Positions 17,516 to 24,912 of a stretch of DNA of 24,974 bases are shown here, piece after piece. Each line of letters starts with the position of its first letter. Position 1 is the stretch's first letter. The translations under genes and the position numbers were made by a program. Location: positions 1-24,974 of the forward strand of contig QHNU01000061.1 of assembly GCA_003218525.1 (NCBI GenBank), read 5' to 3'. The notes beneath the pieces are model-generated. The model did no database searches and was not told the DNA's origin. It saw only the letters and a program-made list of their open reading frames with translations. This stretch comes from Verrucomicrobiota bacterium (GTDB lineage Bacteria > Verrucomicrobiota > Verrucomicrobiia > Chthoniobacterales > UBA10450).

Positions 17516-19822
17516 ATGCCGAAATCGAAAGGCGCTGTCGCTGCTAAGCGTCCTTGGCGGGTATGGATTATCGCAGTGGCTGTCTTTGCGTTGACCGCCG
17601 CAATCTTTAGCCCGGCCATCCATGCTGGCTTCGTCAACTACGACGACGAAGTCTACGTTTACGCAAACCCGGCGATCAATCACGGCTTCACCCTCTCGGG
17701 CATCACGCGCGCCTTTACCCAGCCGCACGCACGTAACTGGCATCCGATCACCACGATCACGCACATGTTGGACTGTGAACTGTTCGGGCTGAATCCGGGC
17801 GGTCATCACGCGATTAATGTGCTGCTACACTCCCTCGCCGCGGCCGCGCTTTTCCTGGTTCTACATTCCATGGCTGGATCGACGTGGCGCGCTGGTGTCG
17901 TGGCCGTTGTGTTCGCGCTCCACCCGTTGCGGGTGGAGTCGGTCGCATGGATTGCCGAGCGCAAAGATGTGCTTAGCGCGTTGTTCTTCATGGGCGTCCT
18001 CGGCGCGTATATTCGTTACACGCGCGCGCCGGGATGGCGGACGATGTGGCCGGTAATTGCGCTATTTGCCGGCGGCCTAATGGCGAAGCCGATGCTGATC
18101 AGTGTGCCGTTCGTTCTACTTCTACTAGACTTTTGGCCATTGCGGCGATTGCGGACATTTCCTACGACGCAGCCGGGTTTGCCCGCGATCTCGTTCTCGC
18201 GCGCTGTCGTTGAGAAAATTCCGCTGTTCGTTCTTTCTGTCGCGTCAGCGATTGCGACCCTACTTGCCGCTCACGGTAGCGAAGGCGCCTTGGATACCGT
18301 TCCGCTGATCGATCGATTGGGAAATGCCGCGCTCAGTTATTGTACCTACATTTACCAGTTCATCTGGCCGAAAAGACTCGCCGTTTTTTATCCTTTGCCG
18401 CTCGAACAATCGCCGCTGCTGACGATCCTTGGTGCCGCTGCGCTTCTCGTTGGCATTACCATCCTGGCCGTTGCGCTCCGCCGCCACAGTCCCTATTTCT
18501 TCACCGGCTGGTTTTGGTATCTGATCATGCTCGGGCCAGTCATTGGTATTTTGCAGATCGGGCTTCAAGCGCACGCCGACCGGTACACTTACCTTCCGCA
18601 GATCGGCCTCATTATCGCGGCGACATGGGGGATGGTTGCCCTACTTCGCCGCAGTGGTGCCATGTGGATGGCGTGGCCCGCGGCTGTCACGATCGTCGTA
18701 CTTCTTGGCTGGCGAACGCTGGAGCAACTCACATTCTGGCGCGACAGCGAAACGCTGTGGAACCACACACTCGCAGTAACAAAGGACAACGATGTCGCTC
18801 TCGCGAATCTTGGAGCAGTTTACGCAAGTCGCGGCGAACTTAACCGTGCTCTTGAGCAATATCGCACTGGCCTCGAGGTGCTCGAGCGGCGGGCGAGCTT
18901 GCGTTACCTCCTCAGTCGCGCGCTTGTGCACAACAACATCGGGAATGTCTTCCTCCGCCGCGGTGAAGTTTCCGACGCAATGCAAGAGTATCGACAATCG
19001 ATTGCCTTGCGACCTGATTTCGGAAATGCCTATGTGAACCTCGGCCAGGCTTACGCGCAGACCGGCGATTGGAATGGCGCGCTCGCGGAATATCAAAACG
19101 CCATTCGATTACAACCCGGTGATGCCGACGCTCAGCATCGTGCCGGTGTGGCCTTGATGCGTCTCGGACGCCTCGACGATGCGATCTCACATTACCGCAG
19201 CGCACTCGCGGCTGAGCCGGAATTCGCCGCCGCCGAGGTTGATCTGGGAAATTCTGTGCTTGTCCAGGGGAACGTTGAAGATGCCGCAAATCATTACCGT
19301 CGTGCGGTGCAGATTAATCCACAAACGCCGGACGCTCACTTCAATCTTGGCCGAATTCTTTTGCAGCAACGCCATTTCACCGATGCCATCGCCGAATACC
19401 AACGCGTCGTTGGCCTTCAGCCGGGCGATGCAGGAGCGCATCTTGCATTGGGCAACGCCCTTGCAGCGGCCGCCTCAGAGCGACAGGCTGTCGATGAAAT
19501 CGAAAAAGCTCTAGACCTCGCACCGGATTCCATTTCGGCGCTCAATAATCTTGCCTGGCTTCTGGTTTCCTCATCCGACCCCGCTGTTCGCGATCCCGCG
19601 CGGGCGGTCACACTCGCCGAAAAAGCCGCGCAATTGGCTCGGCAGCCCGATGCACTCATTTATCATACGCTGGCCGCCGCCTACGCCGGGGCCGGCAAGA
19701 CCGGGGAAGCAATCACCGCGGCTGAACGCTGTAGCGAACTCGCCGCGGCCGATGGCGATAAGGCGCTCGCTGCTGCCGTCCAGCACGATCTCGAGATCTA
19801 CCGTAGATTATCACCGCACTAA
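17516..19822 (+). CDS. TMTC-like membrane protein: GT-C fold with C-terminal TPR repeats
   Basis: A 768-residue protein. The N-terminal half (about 1-420) is a multi-pass membrane domain. It carries the motifs of bacterial relatives of eukaryotic TMTC O-mannosyltransferases: NYDDEVYVYANPAI with the acidic pair after the first helix (Asp43, Asp44), NWHPITTITHMLDCELFGLN, and HPLRVESVAWIAERKDVLS. The C-terminal half (about 420-768) carries about eight TPR units, e.g. AYVNLGQAYAQTGDWNGALAEY and AHFNLGRILLQQRHFTDAIAEY. By family analogy it may transfer a lipid-linked sugar to protein on the outer face of the inner membrane, with the TPRs binding the substrate, but no bacterial member's substrate is clear from the sequence. 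The start ATG at 17516 is followed by a Lys-rich stretch and the first helix. It lies between the secretion operon and a convergent gene pair. Confidence 0.82.
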   Translation: MPKSKGAVAAKRPWRVWIIAVAVFALTAAIFSPAIHAGFVNYDDEVYVYANPAINHGFTLSGITRAFTQPHARNWHPITTITHMLDCELFGLNPGGHHAINVLLHSLAAAALFLVLHSMAGSTWRAGVVAVVFALHPLRVESVAWIAERKDVLSALFFMGVLGAYIRYTRAPGWRTMWPVIALFAGGLMAKPMLISVPFVLLLLDFWPLRRLRTFPTTQPGLPAISFSRAVVEKIPLFVLSVASAIATLLAAHGSEGALDTVPLIDRLGNAALSYCTYIYQFIWPKRLAVFYPLPLEQSPLLTILGAAALLVGITILAVALRRHSPYFFTGWFWYLIMLGPVIGILQIGLQAHADRYTYLPQIGLIIAATWGMVALLRRSGAMWMAWPAAVTIVVLLGWRTLEQLTFWRDSETLWNHTLAVTKDNDVALANLGAVYASRGELNRALEQYRTGLEVLERRASLRYLLSRALVHNNIGNVFLRRGEVSDAMQEYRQSIALRPDFGNAYVNLGQAYAQTGDWNGALAEYQNAIRLQPGDADAQHRAGVALMRLGRLDDAISHYRSALAAEPEFAAAEVDLGNSVLVQGNVEDAANHYRRAVQINPQTPDAHFNLGRILLQQRHFTDAIAEYQRVVGLQPGDAGAHLALGNALAAAASERQAVDEIEKALDLAPDSISALNNLAWLLVSSSDPAVRDPARAVTLAEKAAQLARQPDALIYHTLAAAYAGAGKTGEAITAAERCSELAAADGDKALAAAVQHDLEIYRRLSPH

Positions 19823-19911
19823 GGGGGTAGTTGGCCGGGGCGATTAACCGAACCTCGTCCAGGTTAAATTGATAGCCTCTGCCATCACGCCGCTGACCCG
19901 AGTAAGCGCGG

Positions 19912-20505
19912 CTAAGACCCGTCACTCACCTCTGAAATCTCATAACCAATTGGTTTAAAGCAATAATTGTTAGTCATCTCGGCCGAACAGGCAGTGAGAC
20001 CAACGATCAGGTCCATCTCCGCGCGTAGGACGATTTTATCCATCGTTCGCGATCGGGGCGGCTGGATCGTAAGAGTACCGTCCGGACTGATCCCGACGTT
20101 CATGAAAATGTTAAACGTGGTCGAAATGGAATCAGGCGCGATGCCAAATCGCTTTAAAGAGATAGCCAAGTTTTCAAAACAGCTCGGGTGGTACCCGCGA
20201 TTACCATAAATGATCTGAAAAGTCTCCAAGCTGCACGGAGTGAGCAGAAAATCGTGTTGTCCCACATCGTCGGCCACAATCGTGAGCAATGGCCGGCTGC
20301 GATTCGAGTAAAGAACGTTGCCGGTGGTAAGATAGATCGTATTTGCGTAATCGATACTGCGTCCGGATGAGAGATATTCTCGCGGATCCGCTGAATTAAA
20401 AGCAACGAGGTCGGCGACTTGTTCTCCTTCAAGATCGGTAACGGTAAGCAGTTGGGTCTTGAGGAGCTGAAATGCGACCCCGCACTGCCGTTCGACCCGC
20501 TGCAT
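19912..20505 (-). CDS. DUF1989 (urea carboxylase-associated family) protein
   Basis: 197 residues matching the DUF1989 pattern throughout: an N-terminal strand pair LLTVTDLEGEQVADLVAFN, VGQHDFLLTPCSLETF, GYHPSCFENLAISLKRFGI, STTFNIFMNVGISPDGTL and LRAEMDLIVGLTACSAE. The conserved Asp, His and Cys residues in GQHD, the C near PCS and HPSC are retained. Family members often accompany urea carboxylase or amino-acid and guanidine-related pathways, but the reaction is generally undefined. The start ATG (20503-20505) follows an in-frame stop six codons or fewer upstream, so no longer start exists. It is six bases downstream of the GntA-like gene on the same strand, so the two probably form one transcript and act on one substrate (inference). 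Confidence 0.85.
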   Translation of the reverse strand: MQRVERQCGVAFQLLKTQLLTVTDLEGEQVADLVAFNSADPREYLSSGRSIDYANTIYLTTGNVLYSNRSRPLLTIVADDVGQHDFLLTPCSLETFQIIYGNRGYHPSCFENLAISLKRFGIAPDSISTTFNIFMNVGISPDGTLTIQPPRSRTMDKIVLRAEMDLIVGLTACSAEMTNNYCFKPIGYEISEVSDGS

Positions 20506-20511
20506 CCGTCG

Positions 20512-21225
20512 CTAAGGCGCAAAGGGACAACCCCCGGCTTGTCCCATTTGGGCAGCCCGGAATGATGGGCTCCAGCTTTCTTCGACTACGCGTCCGGAAT
20601 ATTGGCGGGCTTCAGATCTTTCTCCGAAATCGTCCAGCATCGGATTCCACTCACCCTGCAATACAGCGTCACGGTTGCGAATGCTTGCTTTCATTCGTTC
20701 CCATTTGCCCTCGGCGCGCAGCTTCCGGAATTGATCGTGCGCATTGAATACGAGCGCGGGAAGAGGAAACTGTCGTGCCAGTCGCGAACTACCTTGATGC
20801 ATACCGACGATATAGAAAGCGTGGCCACCAAAGCTGAACGCGAAGTTGGCGCACTCAGGCTTGCGACCAACGGTCGGGTCCCAGTCGAATTTTTCAGCAT
20901 CGATCCGATTTAGTTGTTGGAGTGTTCGCCAAAGACGCTGCTCAAATTCGAGTTCCGTCATTTCGACAGGCCGACTAAATATCGCTCCGAAGGTAGCGAA
21001 ATCGCTCCTCCGGCGAAGCGAGGAATTAATAAAACGGTGAAGATCGGAAGCGAGATAAGTGCTCGCCATGCTGTCACCCAATTCCGCGTAGCATTGTAAT
21101 TCATAAGCGCCCATATTCAGCGCTGCTTTGGCCCCTAGGCAAGGAAAGACAGAACGCTCAATGAACGCGTGAAACTTTCGCGCAATCGCGGTGTTATCCC
21201 GTTGCTTGCCCTTCGCCTCCTTCAT
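20512..21225 (-). CDS. YqcI/YcgG family protein, GntA-like heme N-oxygenase
   Basis: About 237 residues with strong YqcI/YcgG family features: FPCLGAKAALN near the N-terminus, then FAFSFGGHAFYIVGMHQGSS, RQFPLPALVFNAHDQFRKLR, and a C-terminal block with GEWNPMLDDFG and SEARQYSGRVVEESW. The family includes GntA, which N-hydroxylates the guanidine-like precursor of guanitoxin, so an N-oxygenase acting on an amine or guanidine is the best guess. The substrate here is unknown. I chose ATG 21225, giving MKEAKGKQRDN. A GTG at 21315 would add 30 non-conserved residues and leave only 13 bp before the divergent glycosyltransferase start. It lies directly upstream of the DUF1989 gene, 6 bp apart, same strand. 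No other guanitoxin genes are seen. Confidence 0.82.
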   Translation of the reverse strand: MKEAKGKQRDNTAIARKFHAFIERSVFPCLGAKAALNMGAYELQCYAELGDSMASTYLASDLHRFINSSLRRRSDFATFGAIFSRPVEMTELEFEQRLWRTLQQLNRIDAEKFDWDPTVGRKPECANFAFSFGGHAFYIVGMHQGSSRLARQFPLPALVFNAHDQFRKLRAEGKWERMKASIRNRDAVLQGEWNPMLDDFGERSEARQYSGRVVEESWSPSFRAAQMGQAGGCPFAP

Positions 21226-21328
21226 CCAACCCACAACTTTTACGCGGGCCGGGCTCGACGTGGTCGCAAATTCAAGAAGTGTAATATTTTCACACAACCA
21301 AATCGAAGTACTCACACGTTTCCTTGAC

Positions 21329-22390
21329 GTGCGCCGGGTGCGAGGGAAGTGCAGCTATCTCCTTCCGATACGCCGCACTGTATTTTCGATCACAGAGGCA
21401 AAAAATTTCGCGACTTATTTTCAAGCCCTGAGAGCGGCTGGGTGCGAAGTGATCGTCATCGATGGATCATACACGGCAGTATTTACCAGACATGCGGTGA
21501 TCTGGGGTTCGATTTGCCTGCATCACCCAGTCATTCGGCGTTTCACCTATTTGAATGACAAGGTCAACCGTTTCACCTATTTGAATGACAAGGTCAACGC
21601 CGTTCATACCGGCGTCGCGATCGCCGCGAATGAAAAGATTATCCTCGCTGATGACGACGTGCGTTATCGCGCCGAGGAGATCGCGCTGATCTGCGAGCGT
21701 CTGGAAAAATTCGACGTGGTCCGGCCGCAAAATTTTATCGTACCGGCGCCGTGGTGGTCGCGCATTGAAACGGCTCGGATGCTGATCAATCGCGCCACAT
21801 TGCGTATGGGAGATTATCCGGGCACCTGTGCCTTTCGCCGATCCGCAGCGCTGCGCGCCGGGGAATACGACGGAGACGTCCTTTTTGACAACGAGGAAAT
21901 GATCCGGCATTTCGCCCGACAAGGGCTTTCGATTGATCACCAGATCGATCTCTTCATCCGCAAGAATCCGCCGCGATTTCATAAGTGGCTCGAACAGCGA
22001 CCGCGACAAGCGTATGAAGATTTTGGGCTGCGCGGAAAAACTATTTTCTTTGCTAGCATTCTTCCTCTCGCAGTTTTTCTTGCGTTCGCAGGGCAAAACC
22101 CACCGCTCATATTTTTTGCGGCTGTGCTGAGCCTTGGCTCGATTCTGATCGCGGCCGCCGGACGCGCCAGTGGTCAAGCTGCTCAGGTTTTCCCGCGGTC
22201 CGCGTGTTGGTTCGCACCAGTTTGGATATTGGAGCGCGTAGCGAGCACGTATGCGGCATTTTACTGGTACCTGGTGCGCGGCGGCTATCCTTTTGGCGAG
22301 CAGATTCTTTCAAAGGGAATCGGGCGAGACTGGTTTGCCGGCGGAAGGACGGCATCGGCGGCGACAGCAAAATCACTTATCCGCGAATGA
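21329..22390 (+). CDS. Glycosyltransferase, family-2-like, membrane-associated
   Basis: About 353 residues from GTG 21329 (a second GTG at 21338 is equally possible). The frame is open further upstream to 21191, but that part overlaps the divergent gene and looks non-coding. The N-terminal Rossmann-like part has CSYLLPIRR and FQALRAAGCEVIVIDGSY. The nucleotide-sugar/metal site is in IILADDDVRY (acidic triad about 108-110). GTCAFRRSAALRAGEYDGDVLFDNEEM is the acceptor or catalytic segment. Two membrane helices follow (about 240-285), then an amphipathic tail. It probably adds a sugar to a lipid-linked or surface glycan made with the downstream polysaccharide genes. An exact 10-residue tandem duplication (RFTYLNDKVN twice, about 71-90) lies just before the active site. 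The donor and acceptor are not evident. Confidence 0.75.
   Translation: MRRVRGKCSYLLPIRRTVFSITEAKNFATYFQALRAAGCEVIVIDGSYTAVFTRHAVIWGSICLHHPVIRRFTYLNDKVNRFTYLNDKVNAVHTGVAIAANEKIILADDDVRYRAEEIALICERLEKFDVVRPQNFIVPAPWWSRIETARMLINRATLRMGDYPGTCAFRRSAALRAGEYDGDVLFDNEEMIRHFARQGLSIDHQIDLFIRKNPPRFHKWLEQRPRQAYEDFGLRGKTIFFASILPLAVFLAFAGQNPPLIFFAAVLSLGSILIAAAGRASGQAAQVFPRSACWFAPVWILERVASTYAAFYWYLVRGGYPFGEQILSKGIGRDWFAGGRTASAATAKSLIRE
21539..21598 (+). repeat. Exact 30-bp tandem duplication inside the glycosyltransferase
   Basis: Two adjacent identical 30-base units (21539-21568 and 21569-21598), each beginning CGTTTCACC and ending AAGGTCAAC. Both encode RFTYLNDKVN and the frame is kept. With only two copies and no spacer, it is a recent in-frame duplication (replication slippage or assembly), not a CRISPR array. 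Confidence 0.95.
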
Positions 22391-22573
22391 ATTTTTTTCT
22401 TGGAATTGCGTCGCATCAATCTGGGGCACGCCAAAGCATTCCGTAACCCAAACTTCACATGACTTGAGAAACTTGTAGGACTAACGTCCCATATCAGGGC
22501 GTCGCCTGAAAAGGCAAACTTTAGCAGGTTTTTGGGGTTTAGGATAAACGCGCCTCGTGTGAGGGGAATGGGA

Positions 22574-22589
22574 TGGCGCGGGAATTGCG
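22574..22589 (+). promoter_or_regulatory. Sigma-54 (-24/-12) promoter
   Basis: TGGCGCG, four bases, then TTGCG. This matches the RpoN consensus TGGCACG-N4-TTGCW at all but two positions, with exact spacing between the invariant GG and GC. The predicted start of transcription is about 22600. It points towards the phosphoglycosyl transferase and sugar genes and would need an activator such as the one at 16031-17029. Confidence 0.65.
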
Positions 22590-22782
22590 GGGTGAAGCTT
22601 GAGCGGAAATTTATTGACGAAACCGGGGGAAATTGATAGCTCTAGTAAGCGTGGAAATTATAGGAGTCCGCGTGAACGATATATAACTACTAGGAAACGT
22701 GATCAATGAGGTTCTGGCCGATAACGAGGCGAGCAACCACGGGCGGCAGCACGCCCAGGATCCGCAGCGCCATTCAGGGAAT

Positions 22783-22790
22783 AGGGAGGG
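22783..22790 (+). promoter_or_regulatory. Ribosome binding site deciding the sugar transferase start
   Basis: AGGGAGGG lies five bases before ATG 22796. It is one of the few clear Shine-Dalgarno sites in the window and supports this start over the upstream ATG at 22706. Confidence 0.7.
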
Positions 22791-22795
22791 AACAA

Positions 22796-23737
22796 ATGAT
22801 GATCAACGGATCAGCTGACGCTGAGGAATCGATCACCCGTTCACGCGACGGCTTCGATTTAATAAATTCCGGCCACGACGAAGAAAATGGCGAGGTCGAT
22901 CGCTTTCTTCAGGAGGTCGTCACGGATGTCGCGCGTTCGCAGCGCGATCCCATTAGACGAAACGGCTCGTCCGAGGCGTTCGATTCCGGACGTCTAGTGT
23001 CACTCGACGCAGTCTCAATTATCAACCAGGCTGAAGCTCATGGGAGGGCGGAGCTGCCGGCCCGGCTTTCTCCTCCGCTGCCGGCTTGGAAGCGCGGACT
23101 CGATCTTCTGGTCATCGCGCTGACAGCCCCGCTATGGCTGCCGGTGATGACCGTGATCTCGATCTGGGTCGGGATTACGTCGCCCGGGCCCATATTTTAT
23201 CGCCAGCCTCGAATCGGCTTTCGCGGGCGACGCTTCATGATCGTGAAATTTCGCACAATGAAGGTGAACGCCGACACCACAACCCATGAACGTTACCTTG
23301 AACACCTAATGGTGGCCGACTGCCCGATGATTAAGCTGGATGAGCAAGGCGATCCCCGCCTCATCGCGGGTGGCAAAATTCTACGGGCAATGGGCTTGGA
23401 CGAACTACCGCAGATTTTTAACGTGTTGACGGGGGAAATGAGTTTGATCGGACCGCGGCCATGCACCGTCCGCGAATTCGAGCGGTTCTCACCACCTCAT
23501 CGTGAGCGAGTAAACGCGTATCCTGGTTTGACTGGATGGTGGCAGGTGAATGGTAAGAACCAGACGACGTTTAGCGAGATGATTGAGATGGACATTTTCT
23601 ATTCACGCAATATTTCTTTGTGGTTGGACCTGAGAATCCTGGTGAGAACGTTTCCGGCCATCGCCAATCAGGTCCGTGATAGTTGGCACCGCCTTCCGCG
23701 AGTCGCCACGCGTCGCCCCCGTTCCGTCCGAACCTAG
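22796..23737 (+). CDS. Phosphoglycosyl transferase (bacterial sugar transferase), polysaccharide priming enzyme
   Basis: Transfers a sugar-phosphate from a UDP-sugar to undecaprenyl phosphate to begin a polysaccharide repeat unit at the inner membrane. 313 residues from ATG 22796. About 95 hydrophilic N-terminal residues with no recognisable domain precede the conserved catalytic module: AWKRGLDLLVIALTAPLWLP (re-entrant membrane helix), GPIFYRQPRIGFRGRRFMI, FRTMKVNAD, the Asp-Glu catalytic dyad in LDELPQIFNVL (about 202-203), GEMSLIGPRP and GLTGWWQVNGKN. It lacks the four extra membrane helices of WbaP/WcaJ-type enzymes, so it is closer to the short monotopic form with an added N-terminal tail. 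It is followed after 8 bp by the WlbA-like gene and preceded by a sigma-54 promoter. Confidence 0.9.
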   Translation: MMINGSADAEESITRSRDGFDLINSGHDEENGEVDRFLQEVVTDVARSQRDPIRRNGSSEAFDSGRLVSLDAVSIINQAEAHGRAELPARLSPPLPAWKRGLDLLVIALTAPLWLPVMTVISIWVGITSPGPIFYRQPRIGFRGRRFMIVKFRTMKVNADTTTHERYLEHLMVADCPMIKLDEQGDPRLIAGGKILRAMGLDELPQIFNVLTGEMSLIGPRPCTVREFERFSPPHRERVNAYPGLTGWWQVNGKNQTTFSEMIEMDIFYSRNISLWLDLRILVRTFPAIANQVRDSWHRLPRVATRRPRSVRT

Positions 23738-23745
23738 ACGGCCAA

Positions 23746-24840
23746 ATGTCATCACCCATCAACGTAGCGGTAATCGGTTGCGGTTACTGGGGTCCGAACC
23801 TGGTCCGCAATTTCAAAGCCCTCACCAGTTGTCGCCTGAAGTCGATTTGCGACGTGAACGAAAATCGCTTGCGACATTTGTGCACGCTCTATTCCGATGT
23901 CGAGGCGCACACCGACGCCTCTAAAGTGATCAACGATCCGGAAACAGATGCGATCGCGATCGCGACGCCAGTCGAGTACCATTTCAGCCTGGCCAAGGCC
24001 GCGCTCTCCGCCGGCAAACACATTTTGATGGAGAAGCCGCTCGCTGCCTCATCGGCTGAATGCGAGGAGCTGATCGAGATCGCCGACGAAAAAGGCGTTG
24101 TTCTCATGAGCGGCCATACCTTCCTCTATTCGTCGCCTGTCAAAAAGATATGCGACATTATCCGCGCCGGTGACATCGGCGATATTCGCTACATCAACGC
24201 TCGCCGTCTCAATTTGGGACTCTTCCAGAAGGATATCAATGTCGTCTGGGATCTGGCGCCGCACGATATCTCGATCATTCTCCACATTCTGGACGAGTTG
24301 CCGTTGACCGTGAACTGTCAGGGGAACGCTCACGTCACTTCCGGGGTAGAAGACGTAACAAATCTCTCGCTTTCCTTTCGCAACAAACGGTTCGCTACCA
24401 TTCAAAGCAGCTGGCTGGAACCACGCAAAGTCCGCGAGATGACCATCGTGGGCACGCGCCGCATGGTCGTTTACGACGATTTGCAGCCGCTCGAAAAAAT
24501 CCGGATCTATGACGTTCGTGTCGATCGGCCGCCACACTACGACACGTTTGCCGAGTTCCATTATTCCTACCACTATGGCGACAGCTACATCCCGCACATT
24601 CAGCAGGAGGAACCGCTGAAGGTGGAATGCCAGCACTTTATCGATTGTATCGAGCAAGGAGTGGAGCCGCAGACGAACGGTCGCGCTGGCCTCGAGCTCG
24701 TGACCATTCTCGAAGCTGCATCCGCCTCGCTCAAAGCCAATGGCGCCCCGGTTAATTTCGCACGCAACCGCGAGCAAACGGCCATACCCAAGACAGCTCC
24801 GTCTCGGGGCGCGATGCGAGTAGGGCCCGTTGCCGTATGA
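23746..24840 (+). CDS. Gfo/Idh/MocA oxidoreductase, WlbA-like UDP-sugar 3-dehydrogenase
   Basis: NAD-dependent dehydrogenase of 364 residues. It has an N-terminal Rossmann fold VAVIGCGYWGPN (8-19), the EKPLA motif with catalytic Lys (about 97), and WDLAPHDIS with His (about 173) and Asp, as in WlbA, which oxidises C3 of UDP-GlcNAcA. The product would be a 3-keto sugar for the aminotransferase that starts at 24913, the usual gene order for 2,3-diamino uronic acids. The start ATG 23746 is favoured over one at 23683, which would overlap the previous gene and add residues of no recognisable homology. The last 30 residues (TAIPKTAPSRGAMRVG...) are a low-complexity tail beyond the family core. The precise sugar substrate is inferred. 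Confidence 0.85.
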   Translation: MSSPINVAVIGCGYWGPNLVRNFKALTSCRLKSICDVNENRLRHLCTLYSDVEAHTDASKVINDPETDAIAIATPVEYHFSLAKAALSAGKHILMEKPLAASSAECEELIEIADEKGVVLMSGHTFLYSSPVKKICDIIRAGDIGDIRYINARRLNLGLFQKDINVVWDLAPHDISIILHILDELPLTVNCQGNAHVTSGVEDVTNLSLSFRNKRFATIQSSWLEPRKVREMTIVGTRRMVVYDDLQPLEKIRIYDVRVDRPPHYDTFAEFHYSYHYGDSYIPHIQQEEPLKVECQHFIDCIEQGVEPQTNGRAGLELVTILEAASASLKANGAPVNFARNREQTAIPKTAPSRGAMRVGPVAV

Positions 24841-24912
24841 GCGACGCCGGCCCGGCTCACCAACTTATCGCGCCAGAGCTGAAGAGGAGGCGCGGTTTAT
24901 CGATTCACTTAA

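Larger units (their letters stand above)
22391..22795. other. Regulatory spacer upstream of the polysaccharide genes
   Basis: About 405 bp without a convincing gene. It holds small hairpins: GGAC-TAAC-GTCC (22478-22489) and GCCT-GAAA-AGGC (22504-22515, GNRA-type loop) followed by a T-run near 22534, possibly a weak terminator for the glycosyltransferase. It also holds the sigma-54 promoter (22574-22589) and a leader of roughly 195 bases before the sugar transferase start. The open frame at 22706-22795 is in frame with that gene but lacks a ribosome site, so I treat it as leader. Confidence 0.5.

Noticed and set aside
17284..17637. Minus-strand 117-codon frame crossing the start of the TMTC-like gene
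   Set aside because: It overlaps the start of a conserved gene and the hairpin, and its Gly/Ser/Trp-rich content matches no family I recognise.
19823..19911. Terminator between the convergent TPR and DUF1989 genes
   Set aside because: Only a five-bp AACCT/AGGTT stem is visible and there is no T-run, which is too weak to call.
21539..21598. Possible CRISPR repeat
   Set aside because: Only two adjacent copies with no spacer, in frame within a protein, and no cas genes nearby.
22706..22795. Upstream ATG extending the sugar transferase by 30 residues
   Set aside because: There is no ribosome site there, whereas ATG 22796 has AGGGAGGG at ideal spacing. The extra residues look like untranslated leader.
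24049..24777. Minus-strand 242-codon frame opposite the WlbA-like gene
   Set aside because: It is antisense to a clear dehydrogenase with no motif or ribosome site of its own.
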